Assembly (NCBI GenBank): GCA_039619475.1
Contig: CM077115.1
Coordinates: forward strand, 502,717,352 to 502,781,351
Direction: 5' to 3'
Length of the DNA stretch: 64,000 nucleotides
Source of the DNA: Icerya purchasi
Taxonomy: Eukaryota; Arthropoda; Insecta; Hemiptera; Monophlebidae
Under the pieces are notes generated by a model. That model saw nothing but the letters and a program-made list of their open reading frames with translations, did no database searches and was not told the DNA's origin. The stretch's first letter is position 1; each line of letters begins with the position of its first letter. Of this stretch, positions 11,195-23,100 are shown piece after piece. The translations under genes were made by a program, and so were the position numbers.

Positions 11195-14100
11195 CTGAAA
11201 AAATGAACAAATAAATACACATCTACACATTGAAGACTATGCCTTACTTACGCCTTTGCGTTATTTAGTACTTTGTTACGTTTTAGCGTTACGAAAATTA
11301 TAGTTCACTTTTAGGCCTTATTTTTGTTATGTTTTTCCGTTAGGAACGTTGTAATAAAACACGAATGATAAATTAACTTTTTTTTTTTTTTTTGAAAGTG
11401 ATGTAGTCAATTGAAATTAACTCTTCTACAATTATTGCAAAACTTAGATCTGGGCATCCAGGATACTGTCTCGAAAATAAAAATACACATTCTTTCGCAT
11501 TAATGGCACATAAACACTTATATAATCAAAAGTTGTTTCAACCAAATGTTCTTTTGATCGAGTATTCTTTTAATCAAATACCCCTTCAACGGAATATTGT
11601 TTTATCGAATACCGTACTAGATTGCGTGACACTCGTTTATCCAGTTAGCCACACTATTAGTCGAAATTTTATTTACTTTAACTGCGTTGATATTTTTAAT
11701 TAGTACTTTTCCGTAATGTGTCTCCTATATTTGTAAACACAAAACATCGAACATCTGCCGAAAACGATTGCTCCGTAATTTGCTTCTAGATTATCATCTG
11801 CTACCACCAACGTCGTAATCAAGATTGTTTTCTATCACTTCTCATTTCCACCTCCACCGCCGACGGAAAAATATACAAGCTCTTCAATTTTATACATTTC
11901 TCGTATAAAATTATAAATTTTATCGAGAAAGTATATCTCCGAGCTCCGCAATAATAAAACGTCGTTTATTTTTCCTTCAGATACCGTGATTTCGGGAAAA
12001 CATATTTTTAAAACTAACGAAGACCGTAGTAGTCAGTAAATCTATGTTCTGGGAAGTCTGACGTCACAACCCCAAACCGTGTGCAGAGGGCAAAAAGTAA
12101 CCTAAGTATTTGATTCGGAGGCAAAAATTCACCCAAGTTTCCCCCAATTTTTCGTAAATTTTCCCCCAAATTCCTCCGTACAGGTTCCGCACATTTTCGA
12201 TAGTTCGAACCGATTAAAAATTAACCCCAGTATAATATTTAATTTCTGAAACTAACCCAAGTCCCCGCTCACCCCTCCTGCCCACTGCACTACTGCGATT
12301 TTTCAAAATTCAAGGCCTAAGTATGAAAATTCCAAATTTAACCCAAGAATACTATTTAAAACCCTGTATTTAACCCAAGTCTCCGCTCGCCCTTCCCACG
12401 ATCCCGCGCATATATCCAACATAGCGTTAGCCGCCGCGAAAGCATACGTACCGTTCCGGCGCACGCGTCGTCCGTTCCCGATACCGCGATCTTTTTTTTT
12501 TTTTTAAAAATATTTCGAAGCCTAAGTACAAAAAATTCTAAAATTAGCCTAAGTATATTTTTTCATTTTCGCGATTCCCCGTTTGTACAGGTAAATGTGG
12601 AAACACACACGCCGTTCCCGCGCATATATCCATCATAACGTTAATCACAGTGAAAGTGCACACCCATTCCCACACATCGCGCCCTCTACTATCATGTGTA
12701 TGTATTATACATGCCTTTGCGTGTAATATATGTAGCATACTTTTTAATTTTAATTTTTCGAGGTTGGGAGGGGTAAAATTTTGCTGGAGTGATAAAAACG
12801 TCTGAATCTCAACACTTAGAACCCAAATTTTAAAGGAATTTTCCGAGACGCGTTCCGTTCCGGCATTTTTTTTTTTTAATTTTTATTTTTAAAGAAAATA
12901 TTTCAACGTTCCATCAGTCGAATGAGAGCGGGCGAGTGTACTACTACGAGATGTATTATATAAGCGCGACCGCGGCTGTAATGGAAATATTTAAATGTTC
13001 CAGCAAATAGTTGAAACTGTCACCAGGTGAGGTGAATTCCAGTCGTTCGTTTTGAAATTAACCAGCCGATCATCTATGCACACTCTCATACGCCACCGAT
13101 AGAAACCTGTTCACGATCGCTACACGGTCACACACGCACACATACATACCGCCACCTGATATATATTTTTCGTCTTTTTCCGCTTCCGACCTTATATTCA
13201 ATCCATTGATTTTTTTTTTTTTTTCCGTATTCTCCGTTCGTTGCAAAAGCACACCGTCCATTCCTGCACACATATCAAGCATTGAGTTAGCCTCTACAAA
13301 GGTATACTGTACTATTCCATACACGCTCCGGTCGCCACCGAAATAAACGCCGCGATATCACTCCCACACACACACACGCCAACACTTCATACATATTTTA
13401 TTTTCGAGTCAAAATATTATAGAATTAGCCTAAGTATATTTTTCTTTTACGCTTCTGTTTATTTCTTCCGAACGTTCATAATTTTTATATTTTTTTTGTT
13501 TCTCCGATTCTAAAAATTAATCTGTCAATGTATTAGCCACTCTTTCATTCGCACATAATGTTCCCTCGCACTCATCTGCTACCGGTAGTTCTCTTATCGT
13601 TCATAATAACTTTTTTCAAGTTTAATATTATAGAATCAGCCTAATTATATTTTTTTCGCTTCCAATCATTTCCTCCGTCCATTGATAATTTTCTTATTTT
13701 ATTTTTTTTCTCAGGTTCTAAAAATAAATCCATTGATATCTTCACTAGTAAGATTGCGCACACATCTTTTGCCGATATTTCTCATATTGTTCATAATAAT
13801 TTTTTCATGTCTATGTATTATGGAATTAGAGTAAAATATATTTTTCCCCTCTAAAGACTTTTTCCAAACGTAAGTATTCAAAAATTAATTCGAGTATATT
13901 TTTATTTAACGCTGTTTCATAATTTCCCTCTCCCCTATCCACCCTACACAATTTTCTATTCTTTCTTATTATTTTTCATGAGTACATCCTCCTGAAATTA
14001 CAGTGAAACCACACCAACCATCCCCACATACCCATCTGCTAACAATGATTTTCACATCACTCATAATAATTTTTTTTCAAGTCTGTTAGTTTATGATTAT

Positions 14101-17100
14101 TTCATTTTTTTTCAAACTCTAAATATTTTATTTTTTTTTTCAATATCTTTCATATTATATTTTCTCCCCCCAATATGTCCGCATACACTCATAGTGCAAA
14201 GGTACTCTGCTTATTTCCATGCATGAATGTTACTATGTCGTTGATTTCGATTGTGTGTCAAGGTCATCGAATCTGCCCAGATCTTCCCTGTCATATCTTT
14301 TGTAGAAAACCGGTTCATATGTACACACCTACACACATACACCTATAACCCAAAGAACACCTCTCAACTTCGTTCATCTGCGTATGTAACCATCACCAAA
14401 GGAATGTGGTTTTTCTGGTACAACCCGCCCTCTTCAAAGACTTGCAACGAGCTAGAATCTCGAAAGGATCTGTTCAGGCAGTCAGTATTAGTGCTATGTT
14501 GAACGTGTAGAATTTGTTGAAAACTGTGTTCTTCACGTGTTATTAAAATAGTCTCAAGAACGTTAAAAGTAATCATTTTCTATAGTTTTTAGTAAAAAGT
14601 TAAAAATATTATTCAAACATGAATAACAATACCGATTCGATTGATATTAAAGTCGACGAATTTATTCAGAATTCATTTTCGATTGATAGTGTCCCGCATA
14701 CAACTTCATCACCTCCATCACTGCAATCAAATGATTGTTATACAGCAGAAGGATTAAAATCTTCTGTACATAATAGCATTGGTCCTGTATTATTATCAGA
14801 ACAAGCAGATATAGCAGAATATTTTGTAGATATCAGCATCCATATAGATTGTGATTATGGTTTTCGAGTAACTGAACTAGCAATGATTGATATGTCTGGC
14901 GGAAAGTGTTTGCATACACTGTATAAGCCAAGCAGAGCATGGCATGCATCAAAAATGCCGCATTTACAATGTTCTTCTGTGAGTCATTACTTGAAAAATC
15001 CTTCATTATTTCCATGTCGGGAAGAAATATTTATGGCACGCGATATATTCACGATATTATCTCAAAAACCGAGAACTCGCATATATATTTTAACGGTATA
15101 TGCTAAACTTACACTAATGGAAATTAACGAAAAGTCTGAATTGTTGCGTGATTTAGACTATGAAATCGTTAATATGGATCAAGTCTTTCGACTACATAGT
15201 ATTGAGAATCTGCATGAAGAGTATTTTGGTATAAGCAATTTGATAACCTGTAAACATCATAATGAGAATGATAGTTTTCATTGTGCAGCGAAAAACGTTA
15301 TGATGATGAAGGCCTGGTACGATCATGTTATCCATCCGCTGAAGCTTATGAATAATCTCAATATAAATGATTTAAGTCAGTTGTTCATTACAGCCACCAA
15401 AGAAATGATAATTACATTATTTCCAAGTTGTGTTGGAGACATTTATGCATTTCTACCCGATAGATTAAAACAGGATGATACAATAAAATCACTTCTACCA
15501 TGTTACGAGCATGAGCATGATGAAGAATATTATATCGATGATGATATATTGCGACGGAGTACTCGAAATTGTATGAAAGTAAAAGATTGTATCGATTGTC
15601 AATGTAAAATTCGCACGGATTAACTATTCATTATTTCGATCGTTTATCAATTTTGTGTATATTTGTATATATTTTTGTATATTAATGTATATATTTTTTT
15701 CCCTAATCGACAGTCCGTTCGTTTTTTGTGTTTTGTTAATCATTTTGTAAATATATTTTTATACATATTTAAATTTTGTTTGTATATATTTGCATATATT
15801 TTTTCTTTTTTCCTTCAATATTCCTCCATATCTTTCATTCTATTGTATATATTTTTTCCTAATTAATTTTAATCTTTTTTCGCTCCTTTTCAATTCCGTT
15901 TATTTAACTATTTCTCTACTTCTCTTTCCTCCTCTTAACATAAAGTACTGGTAATGATGAATATTACAAAAATCTGAACCAGTTGTATAAAGTGTACGTG
16001 TAATTATTGTATAATTTTCGAATATAATCCCGCATAATTTGTTCATATCTTTTTAGACTAAAACATTATATTTTTTATTCTTTCTTTAACGAATCTAACT
16101 GTTCAACTTTTTCATGTACAGCATGTACATCAAGTATTTTCTGCAGCTGTGGGAGTTTTCATTAATTTGTAAGACACAACCTAAGACCCGGAGAGTTCTC
16201 TCTAATTGTTTAAAATCTTTCATAATCACATTTTTTTTTATTTCACAAGTATTTTTTTCGGGATATATACAGGATCGTCTATGAGGTGTGTTGATCAATA
16301 GAGCAACAGGTAGAAAACCTACTAGCTTACGAGACACAGCATGTTTATAGAAAAAACGTGCTAGCATGAGCAGATCAGAGTTACAATATGCGAGTGAGAG
16401 ACTGTATGCATGTATGTGTGCGAGAGCAACAGCTTGATTATAAAAAACGTCGAAGATACATGCATCTATCTGTGAACAATTATCACATCAAACACAAAAA
16501 GGCTGACTAAAAGATTATTATTTTCTTTTTTCATTCATTCTCGCCACTATTACTACTCGCGCCCCACTGTCAAGACCTCTGAACATACATTACTAACCTC
16601 ACCGACACAATAATATTTTTTCTATGTTATTAAATTAACCCAAGTATATTTTTATTCATTTGTTACACAAACTTTTGTTCAAATCTTTTGTAATATGTCG
16701 TGCACACATTTATAGCCCGCAGACACTACTCGCTGCATTACCACGAATACATCTCTTTCATTGTTACTTATCATAACATAGTTTTTCCTGAAATTGTAGA
16801 AAAATTCTCTTCGCTCCATTCTTCCAAGGTGATTTATTTCCAAATTTCAAATCATGCATAATTATTTTAAAATCAAATTAAGTATATTTTATCATTTCCA
16901 AAAAATCAATCATCTCTGTACAAGGCATTAACTCATTTTCACATCAAACATATTATTTTTTTTTAATCTATTGTACATATTATTTTTGATCATTTAAATT
17001 TTTTTCTCAATTCACAAATAGCTAACCTATAGAAAACATATTGTTGTAAACATACATGACGAAGTCACTCCTCATAATTACATCATGATTTATTTTTTTC

Positions 17101-20100
17101 TTCATTTCTTTTTTTTACCATCATGACAAAAGCAATAGAATCATTGCATTTATGAATGTGTACACCATACACTTCCAATAACCTATCATACATTTTTTTA
17201 AATTAGTCCAAGCATACTATTTTTTCAATAACAAAGTCGATCATACATACTTTTTTCTTCTATATAATCACTAATCTATGAAAACACTTCATTTGTTTTT
17301 CTCATACCATAGCATTCACTCATTTTCCCTCATGCTAACAAACTTCAAAATTTAATAATATAACACGAAATTATTCTAAGTACATGTTCATGCTATTAAA
17401 ATTAATATATCAATTAATCTATATATTCCTTTTGTACATTTCTGAAAAAAATCCTACAACATGTTTTAAAATTAATTGAAGTATACTATTTTATTACCTA
17501 AAATCAATTATTCTCCCATACAGTTTTTTCCAATCATACATAATTTTTGTTTCCCATATTGTCATTATTGCAAAGTCATACAAAACAACAACATATTTTT
17601 AATCATAATGAATCCTTCATCCCGTTCCATTCATGCTATATATCATTATCATTCAATTCAATGTTATGAAATTAGGCTAAATACACATTCATGCTAGCAA
17701 AGTTATTATCTCACCCTTTGCATTGTTCCAAAATGATTTATTTTACATTTTTTCTTTAAATTTCCCTCATACTATTATTTTTGAAATGCAGGATGATGAC
17801 TATGATTAGAATTCATGATTATGAAGAGAGAGACGCATGCTGAAATTGTATTGTCATTATATGCGAGATGATGTGTGATTGTGGGTGAGTATGCATGCCA
17901 CTGTATCTTTCTTTATGCCTTTAAAAACATTCTATAAATTAATTGTGTTAAATAAGCATTAACTCTCTGTGATCAAAATAGATTGTGATTTGTATATGTA
18001 GAGAAAATTTGCATGTAAGTTTGGTGAATTTTTAATTATCTGTAATAACGATGTCAACAAGTCAAGTGATGGTTAATGTTGGTAATGATGGAATAAATAA
18101 AGGAGCAATTCTTAAAAGTGAACTGGAAAGGATATGCAGTGATATAATGAAAAAATATAATGCATTACAGAACTGGAAATCTATTACAAATATTTCATCT
18201 GTCATGCTTGAACCTGTTACAAAACAGTTATTGGATAATCAGGAAACACTACAAATACCTAAAATGATGAAAAATGAATCTGATGGAATAAGTGATACAT
18301 CAATAATAAAACGTCATAAACTTTCTAATGACAGTAGGAAACGTGATTATGAGATTGATATTGAAAATGAAGAAAAATGTGAAAATAGTGATAATAAGTC
18401 TGGATATAAGGCCATTAATATGCATGAAATGGCTCCATTTCAAATAGATGTTGGTGAACCTGTACCAAATGATCCTGTATATGGAATACAATATAATGCT
18501 AACACTCATGAGTATATGATGGGTTCAACACCAGTTTCGTGGAATCGAAAATGTGGTGAAATTTATTTAGGAAAAGGAAGAACACTAACTAAATTTCCTT
18601 ACACACCAGGACTGATTCATTTACTGATGGAAACAAATGTTGATGAGAATAAATATACAAATAATGATTTAGCTTTGTATAAACAAATACTGGAATTTAC
18701 CAGAGCTCATGTACGTGTTACTGGTGTATTAAAGGGTACTCCACTTCCTAAATACAGAAAAATAATACGTCCTCTGTTTCAATCTACCATACAGAATGTA
18801 AAAGTTTACCCAGATAAAACGAAAAAGAAACGTGCATATAATACTGATCGAAAAGTATATCTCGAAGACCCTCATTTCAATTATTCTGACAATCCTACTG
18901 AATTGGTTGAACGATTATTGTTACTACACACATCTAAACAATCAGGAAATAATGGTTTAGATACTGAAATTCGGATGATTGAAGAAAAGTTGGCTGAAGA
19001 AGGATATATTCAGTTAAATTAGACGTTTTATGGTGTAAATTATTAATAGCTGATAATGATATATTAGAATTTAACATTGAAGCATTAAAGCAAATGATTA
19101 TTTTTATTGGTTATGATGAATGTCATAAAAATTATTGAATAAATTGTAAACAATATTGAATTAAATCTTTCATTATTATTTATAATCGTATCAAATTATA
19201 AAATATAGTTAAAATGATGTATATTCGACACATCCAGACATATAATGTATGAGATAAATGAAAAACTGACAAAGATTTTGAAAAATTGAGTAAAATTTTA
19301 TGAAAGATACTAAAACGCAAGAAAATGAGAAATAGCATAAATTGGTAAAAAAATAGCGCAAAAAGACCCTAAAACATAAGAATATGTTAAGAAATAATGG
19401 AAAATAATTAGTAAAATTGTGTGAAAGGCACTAAAATCACCAGAAAAACTATGTGAAATAACATAAATTGATGAAAAAATAGCACAAAAAGGTCCTAAAA
19501 CAGAAGAACATGCTAAGAAATAGTGGAAAATTGGTTACAATTAGTTAGAAATGAGGAAAATGATGTAATAGTGTTAAAGCAGAAAATGTTTATTACATGT
19601 CTGTGCAACGGCGAGTGAATCCAGGGCGATGAACGATGAAGTGCTGATTGACAAACGTTTATAGGAATTCCTTGCTCCCACTAGCTTAAAAGGAATAGTT
19701 ACAGAGATGTTTAAAGATTTCCTTAGTGTACAGGGTAAGTCTGTGAATGTGTTGGGAAAACGTTAAGTAAATGTCTTGGGTCTCATGGATTCTCTTATTA
19801 AACGACTGTATGATAGTCTGTTGAAGATAATAGGTGGGACCTCCAGCAGCGGGTGGGCGAATACAAAGATCATGTTGATGCATTAGATCAAGCGTTCAAA
19901 GATGTGACTTTTAAATCCCAATAATCAAATGGAGATCACGATTGCGGTCCTACAATGTTCAACTGCTGCGGCGATTACTAAGCTGTATGTGTGCATAGAT
20001 TAAGCGGAAGGAATGAAAGCATAAATAATGATGGATATCACTAACGATGGTCGAAATGGTAAAGAGTTGAAAGAAAAAACCTAACAAAGATGATGAAAGA

Positions 20101-23100
20101 ATGATGAAAATTGTGAGAAAGGTGGTAAAAACACTGGAAAAATGGCATTAAATAGCAAAAAAAAATTGACTAAAATGGTGTAAAGGTATTAAAATGTAGG
20201 AAAACAAAGAGAAATGTTGGAAAATTGCTTATAATAAGTAAAAAGTGATGAAAACGTTTACTACATGTCAATGCCACTGCTTTTATATCTAAAATATTAC
20301 AAAGGTATAACTCAATGTCTAAGTTGTGAGGGTAATGTGATTATTCTTTGTTAACCTCTTTATCATACACATATCAAACATAACAAAATATATATTTTTA
20401 TCTCTCTCATTCTATAACTGTATCTGTACCTGTGTTCATGCTTGAACGGTTGTTTTCTACTAACACACTCATATATTTTACATGCATGCATGCATACTCA
20501 CCCACAATCACACATCATCTCGCATATAATGACAATACAATTTCAGCATGCGTCTCTCTCTTCATAATCATGAATTCTAATCATAGTCATCATCCTGCAT
20601 TTCAAAAATAATAGTATGAGGGAAATTTAAAGAAAAAATGTAAAATAAATCATTTTGGAACAATGCAAAGGGTGAGATAATAACTTTGCTAGCATGAATG
20701 TGTATTTAGCCTAATTTCATAACATTGAATTGAATGATAATGATATATAGCATGAATGGAACGGGATGAAGGATTCATTATGATTAAAAATATGTTGTTG
20801 TTTTGTATGACTTTGCAATAATGACAATATGGGAAACAAAAATTATGTATGATTGGAAAAAACTGTATGGGAGAATAATTGATTTTAGGTAATAAAATAG
20901 TATACTTCAATTAATTTTAAAACATGTTGTAGGATTTTTTTCAGAAATGTACAAAAGGAATATATAGATTAATTGATATATTAATTTTAATAGCATGAAC
21001 ATGTACTTAGAATAATTTCGTGTTATATTATTAAATTTTGAAGTTTGTTAGCATGAGGGAAAATGAGTGAATGCTATGGTATGAGAAAAACAAATGAAGT
21101 GTTTTCATAGATTAGTGATTATATAGAAGAAAAAAGTATGTATGATCGACTTTGTTATTGAAAAAATAGTATGCTTGGACTAATTTAAAAAAATGTATGA
21201 TAGGTTATTGGAAGTGTATGGTGTACACATTCATAAATGCAATGATTCTATTGCTTTTGTCATGATGGTAAAAAAAAGAAATGAAGAAAAAAATAAATCA
21301 TGATGTAATTATGAGGAGTGACTTCGTCATGTATGTTTACAACAATATGTTTTCTATAGGTTAGCTATTTGTGAATTGAGAAAAAAATTTAAATGATCAA
21401 AAATAATATGTACAATAGATTAAAAAAAAATAATATGTTTGATGTGAAAATGAGTTAATGCCTTGTACAGAGATGATTGATTTTTTGGAAATGATAAAAT
21501 ATACTTAATTTGATTTTAAAATAATTATGCATGATTTGAAATTTGGAAATAAATCACCTTGGAAGAATGGAGCGAAGAGAATTTTTCTACAATTTCAGGA
21601 AAAACTATGTTATGATAAGTAACAATGAAAGAGATGTATTCGTGGTAATGCAGCGAGTAGTGTCTGCGGGCTATAAATGTGTGCACGACATATTACAAAA
21701 GATTTGAACAAAAGTTTGTGTAACAAATGAATAAAAATATACTTGGGTTAATTTAATAACATAGAAAAAATATTATAGTGTCGGTGAGGTTAGTAATGTA
21801 TGTTCAGAGGTCTTGACAGTGGGGCGCGAGTAGTAATAGTGGCGAGAATGAATGAAAAAAGAAAATAATAATCTTTTAGTCAGCCTTTTTGTGTTTGATG
21901 TGATAATTGTTCACAGATAGATGCATGTATCTTCGACGTTTTTTATAATCAAGCTGTTGCTCTCGCACACATACATGCATACAGTCTCTCACTCGCATAT
22001 TGTAACTCTGATCTGCTCATGCTAGCACGTTTTTTCTATAAACATGCTGTGTCTCGTAAGCTAGTAGGTTTTCTACCTGTTGCTCTATTGATCAACACAC
22101 CTCATAGACGATCCTGTATATATCCCGAAAAAAATACTTGTGAAATAAAAAAAAATGTGATTATGAAAGATTTTAAACAATTAGAGAGAACTCTCCGGGT
22201 CTTAGGTTGTGTCTTACAAATTAATGAAAACTCCCACAGCTGCAGAAAATACTTGATGTACATGCTGTACATGAAAAAGTTGAACAGTTAGATTCGTTAA
22301 AGAAAGAATAAAAAATATAATGTTTTAGTCTAAAAAGATATGAACAAATTATGCGGGATTATATTCGAAAATTATACAATAATTACACGTACACTTTATA
22401 CAACTGGTTCAGATTTTTGTAATATTCATCATTACCAGTACTTTATGTTAAGAGGAGGAAAGAGAAGTAGAGAAATAGTTAAATAAACGGAATTGAAAAG
22501 GAGCGAAAAAAGATTAAAATTAATTAGGAAAAAATATATACAATAGAATGAAAGATATGGAGGAATATTGAAGGAAAAAAGAAAAAATATATGCAAATAT
22601 ATACAAACAAAATTTAAATATGTATAAAAATATATTTACAAAATGATTAACAAAACACAAAAAACGAACGGACTGTCGATTAGGGAAAAAAATATATACA
22701 TTAATATACAAAAATATATACAAATATACACAAAATTGATAAACGATCGAAATAATGAATAGTTAATCCGTGCGAATTTTACATTGACAATCGATACAAT
22801 CTTTTACTTTCATACAATTTCGAGTACTCCGTCGCAATATATCATCATCGATATAATATTCTTCATCATGCTCATGCTCGTAACATGGTAGAAGTGATTT
22901 TATTGTATCATCCTGTTTTAATCTATCGGGTAGAAATGCATAAATGTCTCCAACACAACTTGGAAATAATGTAATTATCATTTCTTTGGTGGCTGTAATG
23001 AACAACTGACTTAAATCATTTATATTGAGATTATTCATAAGCTTCAGCGGATGGATAACATGATCGTACCAGGCCTTCATCATCATAACGTTTTTCGCTG

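Larger units (their letters stand above)
12028..17898 (+). repeat. Left arm (terminal inverted repeat) of the palindrome
   Basis: 5871 bp matching the right arm in inverse orientation. From about 14.2 to 17.9 kb I find almost no mismatches (several open frames of 200-760 bp are identical). From 12.0 to 13.9 kb mismatches appear every few tens of bases. Relative to the right arm it lacks a 20-bp duplication near 12150 and has about 192 bp extra around 13160-13350. It contains the intact 334-aa gene and many copies of a short AAGTATATTTTT-type motif. Confidence 0.93.
17899..20487. other. Loop (single-copy centre) of the palindrome
   Basis: 2589 bp between ...GTGAGTATGCATGC on the left and its inverse on the right. 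It holds one 323-aa gene and degenerate tandem repeats. The right junction has an extra GCAT run. Confidence 0.85.

Noticed and set aside
14251..14576. Overlapping frames upstream of the exonuclease-like gene in each arm
   Set aside because: They overlap on opposite strands, have no recognisable motif and are probably leader or non-coding sequence.
15663..15866. 67-codon frame in the left arm (mirror at 22520-22723)
   Set aside because: Made of repeated TATATTTTT giving YIF-rich residues; low complexity.
16095..16367. A 90-codon frame identical in both arms (also 22019-22291)
   Set aside because: The inner arms are almost identical everywhere, so identity is no evidence of coding. No domain or family is recognised and the composition is that of AT-rich repeat DNA.
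12541..17700. CRISPR-like interpretation of the regularly spaced arm repeats
   Set aside because: The units are degenerate, about 200 bp apart, in a eukaryotic sequence, with no identical repeats or unique spacers.
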